A stretch of DNA of 64,000 nucleotides from Owenweeksia sp965229445 (GCA_965229445.1 OZ245876.1:2852001-2916000); one strand, 5' to 3'; shown: positions 1 through 7,053, numbered from the stretch's first letter. Numbers and translations: made by a program. Notes: a model not told the origin generated them from the letters alone.

Positions 1-344
1 GCACTGTTTGTGTACTTAGGTATATTTTCGTTGGCACAAACGAAAAAATCCACTTCAACCTGCTCCCGTAATTTTGGTGTCGGTATTACAATTGGCTTGG
101 CAACAGAAGCATCTGACTTTATCATTACCCGGAACATAGTAGCCCGGCAGTAAATTTGAGTAACAAACACAGCTTTCCCCTCCTCAATAAGAGAATTTAA
201 ATCTTTATTATCCAACTCAAAGACGGGTTCAATTTTTATAGTCTGTTTCCCGGCCTTGACATTCAGATGAGTTTTGAACTCGCCATTTACGGCATCTCCT
301 ACTCCCAATACAGGATGAGGGTATTCTCTATTGTTGTAAAGCAT
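1..344 (-). CDS. Uncharacterised protein, partial (C-terminus beyond window)
   Basis: This open frame runs off the left edge. It starts with ATG at 344 and has 114 codons in the window without a stop. The start lies 17 bases inside the end of the upstream minus-strand gene (stop 328-330), so the two are probably translationally coupled. The visible protein starts MLYNNREYPHPVLGVGD and is rich in beta-prone segments. No signal peptide, membrane segment or catalytic motif is visible. I do not recognise the family. Its linkage to the 282-aa gene and an HNH nuclease suggests a defence or restriction-type locus, but that is inference. Confidence 0.6.
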   Translation of the reverse strand, partial: MLYNNREYPHPVLGVGDAVNGEFKTHLNVKAGKQTIKIEPVFELDNKDLNSLIEEGKAVFVTQIYCRATMFRVMIKSDASVAKPIVIPTPKLREQVEVDFFVCANENIPKYTNS

Positions 345-1176
345 AGCCTTCCAATTTTAATGACAGCTTCAGTGGGCTTTTCACCTTGATATTCAATTTA
401 AGCTCTAACCCACTAACCAAGGGAACACCCTGAATCCTATGACCTGTAGCAGCATACCGGTTCCCATGTTGATCTGACACTTCTGTAATTCGCAATTTTT
501 CACTCCCTTCTTCCCCAACTGCACTCAGCTTTAGTTTACACTTACCATCTATCTCACTTTTAATAATTACACAATACTCGGCAATGGAATTATCCTTTTT
601 AGTCAGAAAAGCTCTTGACCTCATTTTTTCGCGCAACAAAGCATCTGCTTTTCCTTCACCGCCTCCTGGCGCTTTTTTACCCTTTTTGACTTTCCTTTTC
701 CCTTTCCTGATAACTTCACCACCATCTCCATGTCCAGATATGGGTTGGTTCATTACCGCTACTTTATAGGGATTTACAGTTACACTTTCTTCAATTCCTT
801 CTGTCAGACCTAATTCCTTGCCGGTTTCTTCATCACCTTCTTTTCCGGTATAATCTACCCCATTGCCACCCGAACCTGAAATGGCCCCTTGTTGATCAAA
901 CGGTAAATATTTGTGAAGGCCGGGAATTTCAATAATTCCTCCTTCTTTCACTTTGGCCAGTGACTTTAATACTCCTCTGACAAACTCTTTTAATTCCCAG
1001 TCAATTGCTTCACCCTTTTCCTTGTAGCGGTTTTTATCCCATTCATCATGCTGGGGGGATTCCATTTTTCGCAATTCAGCATTACCTTTATCATTGTCGC
1101 AAATGAACACCCCTGCATAAGGTGCATGCCACCTAAAATCCCTTGAATAAATCACCATTTTAGATTGCCGGATCAT
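328..1176 (-). CDS. Uncharacterised protein, possibly an N-terminally truncated relic
   Basis: The frame encodes 282 aa from ATG at 1176; an in-frame TAA lies a dozen codons upstream. The first 60 residues look like the inside of a larger protein (RDFRWHAPYAGVF..., then MESPQHDEWD at about 38-47). Next come a low-complexity Gly/Glu/Lys linker (about 95-175) and a charged C-terminal domain. The start resembles a segment that follows the ATPase core in GHKL-type restriction-associated proteins, but I am not certain of that. No ATPase motif is present, so the N-terminal part may have been lost. It overlaps the next minus-strand gene by 17 bases and lies 39 bases downstream of the HNH nuclease gene. 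Confidence 0.5.
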   Translation of the reverse strand: MIRQSKMVIYSRDFRWHAPYAGVFICDNDKGNAELRKMESPQHDEWDKNRYKEKGEAIDWELKEFVRGVLKSLAKVKEGGIIEIPGLHKYLPFDQQGAISGSGGNGVDYTGKEGDEETGKELGLTEGIEESVTVNPYKVAVMNQPISGHGDGGEVIRKGKRKVKKGKKAPGGGEGKADALLREKMRSRAFLTKKDNSIAEYCVIIKSEIDGKCKLKLSAVGEEGSEKLRITEVSDQHGNRYAATGHRIQGVPLVSGLELKLNIKVKSPLKLSLKLEGYALQQ

Positions 1177-1215
1177 GGCAACCCGATTTAATGGTTCTTC
1201 AGTACGTGAAAATTA

Positions 1216-1986
1216 TTACCCCCTAAAAATTGTGTCGAGATGAAATTCCAGAAATTCTTTTCTTGGGAGAAATCGTTCTGGAAGTTGAACTTTGGAACCT
1301 TTCAGATAGGAGAAAAATCTGGTATAAAAATCTTTTCCTGAATTATCTGCTAATGATTTTGAAAGTAAGACCTTATGCTTTGTAGAAATTCCTATATAGC
1401 CTTTATCATAGGCCTTATCATAAAGAGAAGAAAGGCAAATTCCGTTTTCTGGGTTTAATCGCTCTTTTTCGTTTTTAGACCAAGGAACAATGTGGCTGGC
1501 CACCAAGAAATCTGAAATGTCGATTCCGCTAATAGCGCATTTCCCCGAATAGTTTGAAAGAATTATTTGCCGGAAAACATTCTGGTTAACTCTTGTTTTG
1601 ACCCCCCGGACTTTTGTTTCACCTTTTAAATCAAAAATATCTTGAAGTGATTCCGCATATTTTACTTCCAGGGTTTGATTTTCCAATTCTGCTAAGATTC
1701 TCTCACTTTCAAATAACAAGTCTTCTCGATAGGAAGCAAATTCATCCCAGATTGGTTGACATTGTTTTGCCCCTCCTGGTAATCCGGAAACACCTCTGGC
1801 TTGATGAAAAGGATCAATGCTTGCAAAATTTGTCAAACGCATTGCTACTGAACTTGGTGTTCTTCCAATCAAATTGGCAAGATGAATAACATCTGGGTTG
1901 CTACGGTGCATTTTTCCAAATGGAAGCTTCAAATACAGATTGAATGCTAAGATCAGTTCTTCCTTTGTCCAGTTTTTTCTTGCCAT
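1216..1986 (-). CDS. HNH endonuclease (HNH_2-type, restriction-associated)
   Basis: A 256-aa cytoplasmic protein. The N-terminal 60 residues (WTKEELILAFNLYLKLPFGK, then a GRTPSSVAMRL segment) look like a small DNA-binding helical domain. The C-terminal half contains a conserved nuclease core around residues 155-200: CAISG, SHIVPW, then RLNPENGICLSSLYDKAYD, which matches the HNH_2 pattern with catalytic His and Asn. Proteins of this layout are common in defence islands as stand-alone or modification-dependent nucleases; whether this one cuts modified DNA is not visible. It lies at the head of a minus-strand group with two unknown genes, in front of toxin-antitoxin cassettes on the opposite strand. 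Confidence 0.85.
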   Translation of the reverse strand: MARKNWTKEELILAFNLYLKLPFGKMHRSNPDVIHLANLIGRTPSSVAMRLTNFASIDPFHQARGVSGLPGGAKQCQPIWDEFASYREDLLFESERILAELENQTLEVKYAESLQDIFDLKGETKVRGVKTRVNQNVFRQIILSNYSGKCAISGIDISDFLVASHIVPWSKNEKERLNPENGICLSSLYDKAYDKGYIGISTKHKVLLSKSLADNSGKDFYTRFFSYLKGSKVQLPERFLPRKEFLEFHLDTIFRG

Positions 1987-2130
1987 TTGTTTAGTTCATC
2001 TCAGGCCTAGTATCCTTTCCCTTAATCCGGCTCATATTGTAGCTTCTTACCTGCCCGACCGGCAGGCGGGTTTCCGGTTCGTGTACATCTGCCATATTGC
2101 TACAAAGATAGTAAATTTCATTAAAATTCT

Positions 2131-2138
2131 TATATTTG
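2131..2138 (+). promoter_or_regulatory. Bacteroidota -7 promoter element for abiE
   Basis: TATATTTG matches the phylum consensus TAnnTTTG and sits 37 bases before the abiEi ATG. No good -33 element was seen. Confidence 0.5.
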
Positions 2139-2148
2139 TATCTTAATT

Positions 2149-2174
2149 GTGAGATTTAGGCTCACTTTTGAGAT
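2149..2174 (+). promoter_or_regulatory. Candidate AbiEi autoregulatory operator
   Basis: GTGAG (2149-2153) and CTCAC (2161-2165) form a perfect inverted repeat with a 7-base spacer. A further TGAGAT copy (2169-2174) abuts the start codon of abiEi. AbiEi antitoxins are known to bind inverted repeats in their own promoter, and the position between the -7 motif and the ATG fits autorepression. Confidence 0.55.
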
Positions 2175-2993
2175 ATGAACAAAGGCATTTCATACCGGTC
2201 ATCAGAGCTTTTAGATGGGCTTATCAGCCGTAAAAAAGAATTCTTTACTCTGAAGGAAGCATTGGAAATTCTTTCTGGCAGGGATAACGCAACTGTACGA
2301 AAACTGCTCAGCGATATGACAAAGAGGGGTGTGATTATGCGTATCAAGGAAGGTCTTTACCACCGTATTCCATACGAGCAACAACCAGATCAATACTTAC
2401 CGAACTGGCATCTCACAGCAGAGGCCATGGTACAGCCCAAGGAATATTATATCGGATTCTACAGTGCCTTAGATATTCATGGCTTGATAACACAGCCATC
2501 CATGGTAGAACAAGTTGTTACACATGAACAGGTAAAACCCAAAGTCCAACAAGTAAAGAATGTCCGGTTTGAATTCATCACCTTGAGCGAAAAGCGATTC
2601 TTTGGCTACAAAAAGCACTGGATTGACGATTTCCACAAAGTAAATTGCAGCGATCTTGAAAAGACATTTCTGGATTGCCTGTATAAACCCGACTATGCAG
2701 GTGGTATCACGGAAATAACCAAGGCATTATACAAATCCAGGGAAAAGTTGCAACCTGTAAAATTTCAGGAATACCTTGAAAAATTAAATACCCAAATCGT
2801 ATATAAAAGACTTGGTTTTATTATTGGCAGTATTGAGCTTTTTCCGGAACTACAAAAATTCATTGCCGGAAAGACTTCATCATCATACGCTCCATTAGAT
2901 CCGTCACTTGACAAACATGGGAGTTACAACTCAAAGTGGGGTATTATAGACAATATTGACTTTAAAACAGTTCTTGACTCAATAAAAACATAA
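2175..2993 (+). CDS. abiEi: Type IV toxin-antitoxin system antitoxin AbiEi
   Basis: A 272-aa protein with an N-terminal winged-helix domain (about 1-75; the recognition region reads NATVRKLLSDMTKRG, followed by the wing VIMRIKEGLYHRI) and a C-terminal AbiEi domain (about 85-270) with the typical WHLTAEAMV, YYIGFYSALDIHG and SDLEKTFLDCL segments. The family represses its own operon and neutralises the AbiEii nucleotidyltransferase without binding it directly (type IV). The toxin gene starts five bases after the stop, as expected for the pair. The operator-like palindrome just upstream supports autoregulation. Length and domain order are normal, so the gene looks intact. Confidence 0.9.
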   Translation: MNKGISYRSSELLDGLISRKKEFFTLKEALEILSGRDNATVRKLLSDMTKRGVIMRIKEGLYHRIPYEQQPDQYLPNWHLTAEAMVQPKEYYIGFYSALDIHGLITQPSMVEQVVTHEQVKPKVQQVKNVRFEFITLSEKRFFGYKKHWIDDFHKVNCSDLEKTFLDCLYKPDYAGGITEITKALYKSREKLQPVKFQEYLEKLNTQIVYKRLGFIIGSIELFPELQKFIAGKTSSSYAPLDPSLDKHGSYNSKWGIIDNIDFKTVLDSIKT

Positions 2994-2997
2994 ACCG

Positions 2998-3813
2998 TTG
3001 ATACAACCAGGGGAAATACAATCCATAGCCGGAAAAGAAGGTGTCCGGGACACACAAATTGAAAAAGACTATGTCATTTCCTGGGTGACCTATGGCATTG
3101 CAAACAATCCGTTCCTAAAGCAGAACCTGGTTTTCAAAGGCGGTACAGTGCTGAAAAAGGTATATTTCCCGGACTACCGTTTTTCGGAAGACCTTGAATT
3201 TACATTCACAGGAAAAGACTTTGATATTGAGGCCATAAAAACTGCTTTCAACGAATTAATCGAATGGGTATATGAAGAATCCCGGATTTCACTCTCAGTT
3301 CAGAACGAAACACAACATGATACAGGAAATTACAATTTCTACCTTTCCTATTCTGGACCATTGGGTGGAGCAGGTGCCAATAAAGACATCAAGGTTGACA
3401 TCAGCCAGGATGAACTGATTTACAATGAACCAGAAGAAAAAAAGATCATTAACACCTATTCAGACCTTGAAGAAAAATATGGCATATTCTGCTACTCACT
3501 CGGAGAAGTGGTGGCGGAAAAGATGCGTTCTATTATGCAACGAACTGCTCCCAGAGACATTTACGACCTTTGGTATTTATTTGAAGTAGAGGGACAGGGC
3601 ATTGAAGATCATGCTTTTGCCTTTCAGGATAAAGCAAAGCACAAAGGGTATGACCCGAACGAATTGATTAAAGTAATTAAACAGAAGGAAATGACCTTTG
3701 CAAAACACTGGAAAAAACACCTGGCAAATCAAATGACAGAAATACCGGACTTTAATGATGTATGGCGGGAATTAGGAAAACATTGGAGAAAATTTCAGAA
3801 ATTCATTGAATAG
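2998..3813 (+). CDS. abiEii: AbiEii/AbiGii-type nucleotidyltransferase toxin
   Basis: A 271-aa protein starting at TTG 2998, four bases after the antitoxin stop; no suitable ATG lies nearby. The nucleotidyltransferase core is clear: KGGTVLKK (about 47-54) and FSEDLEFTF (about 62-70) supply the GG..K and metal-binding acidic residues. A conserved helical region follows with AEKMRSIMQR and PRDIYDLWYL (about 174-199). Related toxins (MenT) transfer nucleotides to tRNA acceptor ends, and AbiE systems cause abortive infection. Immediately after the stop lies a strong imperfect hairpin that resembles an integron-type cassette end. Confidence 0.9.
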   Translation: MIQPGEIQSIAGKEGVRDTQIEKDYVISWVTYGIANNPFLKQNLVFKGGTVLKKVYFPDYRFSEDLEFTFTGKDFDIEAIKTAFNELIEWVYEESRISLSVQNETQHDTGNYNFYLSYSGPLGGAGANKDIKVDISQDELIYNEPEEKKIINTYSDLEEKYGIFCYSLGEVVAEKMRSIMQRTAPRDIYDLWYLFEVEGQGIEDHAFAFQDKAKHKGYDPNELIKVIKQKEMTFAKHWKKHLANQMTEIPDFNDVWRELGKHWRKFQKFIE

Positions 3814-3823
3814 GCCAACGCTG

Positions 3824-3868
3824 TTTTGCACATTGCCATCCTCGTTCCTGCGGTGGCAAAGAGCAAAA
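3824..3868 (+). repeat. attC-like structured repeat behind abiEii
   Basis: Arms 3824-3838 and 3854-3868 pair at 13 of 15 positions around a 15-base loop, with symmetrical mismatches. Short YAAC-type boxes flank it (GGCCAACG at 3813-3820, GGCCAACAC at 3869-3877, GCTAACAAG at 3887-3895). Imperfect stems with flanking core boxes are the hallmark of integron attC sites; a rho-independent terminator is less likely because no T tract follows. Confidence 0.45.
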
Positions 3869-3991
3869 GGCCAACACACGGCATAGTGCTAACAAGAAAA
3901 ATGAAAAAAATCAGATAAAAACCTCTCCCTCGCTCGCCAAAAAAGAGGATAGTGCTTCTAAGAAAGTTTGGGGGAAGGGCGGCTACTAAAA

Positions 3992-4064
3992 TACAACAAA
4001 ACCTAAAAATAACCCTCCGGGTCGCTAACGCTTATTTTTAGCCAGGGCCGTTGTAGTACATTTG
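3992..4064 (+). repeat. Cassette-boundary repeat with nested hairpin
   Basis: CTAAAAATAA (4003-4012) pairs perfectly with TTATTTTTAG (4032-4041) around a 19-base loop, and TACAAC (3992-3997) pairs with GTTGTA (4050-4055) outside it. The right end, TAGCC-AGGG-CCGTTG-...-CATTTG, shares a core with two other boundaries at 5236-5260 and 6737-6760. It ends two bases before the next gene's start codon, so it also acts as that gene's 5' leader. Confidence 0.5.
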
Positions 4065-4066
4065 AA

Positions 4067-4420
4067 ATGACCCTTCTACATTACATATTCATAGGCATCG
4101 GAATCCTCATTGCCATTGGACTGATCGGACAGATTGGGAAATATAAATTGACCAGCCTTTCTGACGAATCAATTGAACTAACTCGACTTTGGTGGGTCAG
4201 ACCAACTTTACGGCTCGACAACAAATCAATTGAAGAAATCTGGATTTGCACGTTACAAGGACAAACCACTGGTTACGTCATAAACTCGGACCGAGGAAGA
4301 TTTAAGTTTGGAACGGATCAAATTGATCAAGAAGACCTCAAGCGATTTGCATTCAAGAACAAAATTTCAATGTTTACAGAGGAAGCCTTCCATGGAGGAG
4401 GAATCAAAAAAATAAATTAA
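4067..4420 (+). CDS. Small membrane-anchored protein of unknown function
   Basis: A 117-aa protein. Residues 4-23 form one hydrophobic segment with glycine spacing (YIFIGIGILIAIGLIG). The cytoplasmic-looking remainder resembles a small PH-like beta fold (ELTRLWWVRPTLRLDNKSIEEIWIC). No named family is recognised. The ATG lies two bases after a cassette-boundary repeat, and an antisense group II intron begins three bases after the stop codon, so this gene is the body of a single-gene cassette. It could be an immunity-like or membrane sensor protein, but nothing in the sequence decides that. Confidence 0.6.
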   Translation: MTLLHYIFIGIGILIAIGLIGQIGKYKLTSLSDESIELTRLWWVRPTLRLDNKSIEEIWICTLQGQTTGYVINSDRGRFKFGTDQIDQEDLKRFAFKNKISMFTEEAFHGGGIKKIN

Positions 4421-4423
4421 AAA

Positions 4424-5186
4424 GTCGAGTAGGTAAAGGGGAATCTCACCCCTAAGCCTCTCACAGAACCGTACGTGATAGTCTCCCATCATACGGCTCT
4501 TCAAGACCGAAAACCAAGTGTATCCCAAGGTTTTCGCTGAGTCAAGCAAATCATCCTCTGAAGAGTTGTAAGAATTAACTCATTCTTGGTCTTGCTAACC
4601 CCTTTGCTACGTCTAATTTTCAAAAGACATCTCTCAGATACTATTCGCTACTACGGGTTAGTCCGCCACTCCTTTCGTGTATTGGTACTCTTTGGCTTGC
4701 CCATTCGGGGTTATGCCGTTCTTCCTTAACACCACAAAAGAAGTTTCTCCTGTTCCGTGATTGAGCCATCTAGTAAAGATCCTGCCCTCTTTATGCCGAT
4801 TGCCACTTGACCAGTACTTCAGGTTACGCCTGTCAAGTTCTATCTCGCAGGACCGCCCATCCTTTGATTTTGGCAATACCTAAGTTGTTAACAGCCTGCC
4901 CTGCACTTGATGCGGGGACACTTCTACAAGGGTTCATTCTCATCTCGTTCAGCTTCTTTACTCCTACCATAGCATTCTGCTTACCTATCCCGAAGCTTCG
5001 GGAGCAACAGCGCCTTTAACCTTATCGCTCAAGACCAAGTCGTGAAGACTAAGCCCCATAAGGCGGTTTGACTAATATGCCTGTACATCTTAATCGAGAG
5101 ACCTTCTCTCATCTCAATTACAGTTATGCTGTTCATATTCAAAGAACGAATCCTTAAATTGTATCCTTGAACAGCGCAGGACACAC
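4424..5186 (-). mobile_element. ORF-less group II intron, copy 1
   Basis: On the minus strand this element starts GTGTG (5186 leftwards), matching the GUGYG 5' end of group II introns, and ends ...CTACTCGAC at 4424. A 34-nt domain V (4466-4499) and a domain VI-like hairpin lie at the 3' end. At 763 nt it is too short for a maturase and has no reverse-transcriptase frame, so it could move only with help in trans. It is inserted antisense to, and three bases behind, the upstream gene. It is very similar to copy 2 (5874-6629); the main difference is a divergent internal stretch near 4670-4750. Confidence 0.85.
4466..4499 (-). ncRNA. Group II intron domain V (copy 1)
   Basis: The 34-nt catalytic hairpin reads GAGCCGTATGATGG, a GAGA (GNRA) tetraloop, then CTATCACGTACGGTTC. 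The AGC catalytic triad and the two-base CG bulge on the 3' side are both present, so the ribozyme core looks intact. Confidence 0.85.
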
Positions 5187-5260
5187 AGCTAATGCCTACA
5201 AAACCTATACGCAATGCCCTTCGGGACACTGCGCATAGCCAAACCGTTGGGCAACATGTG
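5187..5260 (+). repeat. Cassette-boundary repeat split from its gene by intron copy 1
   Basis: Directly right of the intron 5' end lies GCTAATGCC, then an imperfect hairpin (about 5206-5238) whose arms CTAT.CGCA.TG.CCC and GGG.CA.TGCG.ATAG close on a TTC loop. The element ends TAGCC-AAA-CCGTTG-GGCAACATGTG (5236-5260). The same core occurs at 4039-4064 and 6737-6760, each time ahead of a plus-strand gene. Confidence 0.5.
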
Positions 5261-5282
5261 AAATATCTCAGCATCTAATTAC

Positions 5283-5290
5283 CTATCTTT
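5283..5290 (+). promoter_or_regulatory. Bacteroidota -7 promoter element for the DUF433 cassette
   Basis: TATCTTTG matches TAnnTTTG and lies 21 bases before the ATG at 5312, just inside the cassette. The cassette therefore appears to carry its own promoter. Confidence 0.55.
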
Positions 5291-5311
5291 GTAAGGATGT
5301 TATGAATTTCT

Positions 5312-5536
5312 ATGATTGATTATCGAAATATCATCCAGATAGATCCAGAGAAGCGCTTTGGAAAGCCTTGTATCAGGGAAACCAGAATAACCGTATTTGA
5401 CATTTTAGGCTGGCTTGCTAGTGGAATGACGTATGAAGATATTCTCGCTGACTTTCCTGAACTGAATATGGATGATATTAAAGCCGCCTTGGCTTATGCC
5501 GCTGATCGTGAGCATAAATTGAGGAATGCTTCATGA
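5312..5536 (+). CDS. DUF433 domain antitoxin (VapB45-like)
   Basis: A 74-aa protein that is almost entirely the DUF433 helix-turn-helix domain: IQIDPEKRFGKPCIRETRITVFDILG, then WLASGMTYEDILADFPEL and IKAALAYAAD. Members pair with DUF5615 PIN-like proteins as toxin-antitoxin modules, with the DUF433 partner as antitoxin and probable autorepressor. The next gene starts at 5533, overlapping the stop by four bases (ATGA), which gives translational coupling. Full length for the family. Confidence 0.88.
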   Translation: MIDYRNIIQIDPEKRFGKPCIRETRITVFDILGWLASGMTYEDILADFPELNMDDIKAALAYAADREHKLRNAS

Positions 5537-5868
5537 AACTTCTCTTTGATCAAAACATTTCATATCGGATTATCAAAGGCTTACCTACTGACTTTGAAGG
5601 AAGTGTTCATGTTTCAGACGTCGCGCTAAGTGATTCTCGCGATAGACACATCTGGCAATATTCTAAAGAGAATGCCTACACCATCGTTACTTTTGATTCA
5701 GACTTCTATGATATTAGCCTAATTAATGGTCATCCCCCAAAAATTATCTGGATTCGTGCAGGCAATTTGAGTACCAATGACCTTATAACTCTGCTAGATC
5801 AAAAAAAGGCTCAGATTCAACGGTTTATTTCAACCGATCAGATTGAGTCTTGCCTGGAGCTGGAATAA
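5533..5868 (+). CDS. DUF5615 PIN-like toxin (VapC45/Mut7-C type)
   Basis: A 111-aa protein. The N-terminal KLLFDQNISYRI gives the first metal-binding Asp (residue 6), and the YTIVTFDSDFYD segment (about 51-62) gives the second acidic cluster. PIIWIRAGN-like residues (KIIWIRAGNLS) follow at about 74-84. This is the usual DUF5615 pattern of a minimal PIN-fold ribonuclease, most likely acting on RNA. It is coupled to its DUF433 partner by an ATGA overlap. An antisense group II intron starts five bases after its stop codon. Confidence 0.85.
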   Translation: MKLLFDQNISYRIIKGLPTDFEGSVHVSDVALSDSRDRHIWQYSKENAYTIVTFDSDFYDISLINGHPPKIIWIRAGNLSTNDLITLLDQKKAQIQRFISTDQIESCLELE

Positions 5869-5873
5869 AAAAA

Positions 5874-6629
5874 GTCGAGTAGGCAAAGGGGAATCTCACC
5901 CCTAAGCCTCTCACAGAACCGTACGTGATAGTCTCCCATCATACGGCTCTTCAAGACCGAAAACCAAGTGTATCCCAAGGTTTTCGCTGAGTCAAACAAA
6001 TCATCCTCTGAAGAGTTGTAAGAATTAACTCATTATTGGTCTTGCTAACCCCTTTGCTACGTCTAATTTTCAAAAGACATCTCTTAGATACTATTCGCTA
6101 CTACGGACTAATCCGCCACTAACAAGCAGTATCGCTACTTTCTGCCTTGCCCTTCGGGGTTGTGGCATTTTTGCACTGCTTGTTAGCTTCTTCTGCTCCC
6201 TAATTGAGCCGTCTAGTAAAGATCCTGCCCTCTTTATGCCGATTGCCACTTGACCAGTATTTCAGGTTACGCCTGTCAAGTTCTAACTCGCAGGACCGCC
6301 CATCCTTTGATTTTGACAATACCTAAGTTGTTAACAGCCTGCCCCGCACTTGATGCGGGGACACTTCTACAAGGGTTCATTCTCATCTCGTTCAGCTTCT
6401 TTACTCCTACCATAGCATGCTGCTTACCTATCCCGAAGATTCGGGAGCAACAGCGCCTTTAACCTTATCGCTCAAGACCAAGTCGTGAAGACTAAGCCCC
6501 ATAAGGCGGTTTGACCAATATGCCTGTACATCTTAGCCGAGAGACCTTCTCTCATCTCAATCACAGTTATGCTGTTCATTTTCAAAGAACTAAACCTTAT
6601 CTTGTATCCTTGAACAGCGCAGGACACAC
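5874..6629 (-). mobile_element. ORF-less group II intron, copy 2
   Basis: A second copy of the element at 4424-5186, in the same orientation and the same relative position: five bases behind a plus-strand stop codon. It starts GTGTG at 6629 and ends CTACTCGAC at 5874, 756 nt. Domain V (5916-5949) is identical to that of copy 1. The clearest difference is an internal block at about 6110-6200, where copy 2 has a long stem (AACAAGCAGT ... ACTGCTTGTT) in place of copy 1 sequence. No reverse-transcriptase frame is present. Confidence 0.85.
5916..5949 (-). ncRNA. Group II intron domain V (copy 2)
   Basis: Identical to the domain V of copy 1: GAGC start, GAGA tetraloop, CG bulge and GGTTC end. Confidence 0.85.
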
Positions 6630-6760
6630 AGCTGTATCTAACAAACATTAAAATGAATATGCGTATAAAGCCATTAGCTAAGATATTGCGAACCAGAAAC
6701 CTATGGGCTTCTAGCAATATAGGCGCAAACTCATTTTAGCCGGACCGTTGACAAACATTT
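6630..6760 (+). repeat. Cassette-boundary region right of intron copy 2
   Basis: After the intron 5' end the sequence reads AGCTGTATCTAACAAAC, then AT-rich DNA with weak inverted repeats. It ends with the shared boundary TAGCC-GGA-CCGTTG-ACAAACATTT (6737-6760). No coding frame is convincing here. Confidence 0.4.
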
Positions 6761-6783
6761 AAAATAATTTGATTTGATGCACT

Positions 6784-6805
6784 TTTGGTGTATTTTTACA
6801 CCAAA
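6784..6805 (+). promoter_or_regulatory. Perfect palindrome upstream of parD, probable autorepressor operator
   Basis: TTTGGTGTA (6784-6792) and TACACCAAA (6797-6805) are exact 9-base inverted arms around TTTT, eight bases before the parD ATG. ParD-type ribbon-helix-helix antitoxins bind such palindromes in their own promoters. Confidence 0.65.
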
Positions 6806-6813
6806 CAAGTGTT

Positions 6814-7053
6814 ATGGCTAGACAAAGTATTTCTCTAACAGAACCTAACGATGAATGGCTGAAAAGCCAAATTGATAGTCGCGAATATTCTAGTAAAAGT
6901 GAACTTGTCAATGATCTCATTCGTCAAGCTCGAAAGCAACAACAACAAGTCGATTGGCTGCGAATGAAATTAAAGTCCGCAGAGAAAAGTGGATTTAATC
7001 AAGATTCTCAAGAAGACATTATGCGCGCTTCAAAAGAGAGCTTGAATGGGTAA
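6814..7053 (+). CDS. parD: ParD-like ribbon-helix-helix antitoxin
   Basis: A 79-aa protein. The N-terminal 45 residues (RQSISLTEPNDEWLKSQI, then the YSSKSELVNDLIRQAR helix) match ParD/CC2985-type ribbon-helix-helix antitoxins. The charged C-terminal tail (QQQQVDWLRMKLKSAEKSG) would wrap the toxin. It lies behind a perfect palindrome, and its last eight bases overlap the toxin gene, a standard ParDE arrangement. It carries its own promoter region, as expected for an independent cassette. Confidence 0.88.
   Translation: MARQSISLTEPNDEWLKSQIDSREYSSKSELVNDLIRQARKQQQQVDWLRMKLKSAEKSGFNQDSQEDIMRASKESLNG

Noticed and set aside
584..769. Plus-strand frame within the unknown 282-aa gene
   Set aside because: It is antisense to the low-complexity linker of the minus-strand frame; its phenylalanine/proline-rich product is a mirror of Lys/Gly codons.
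4658..5274. Minus- and plus-strand open frames within the intron copies
   Set aside because: They coincide with conserved ribozyme sequence, occur at matching places in both copies with different reading, and resemble no reverse transcriptase or maturase.
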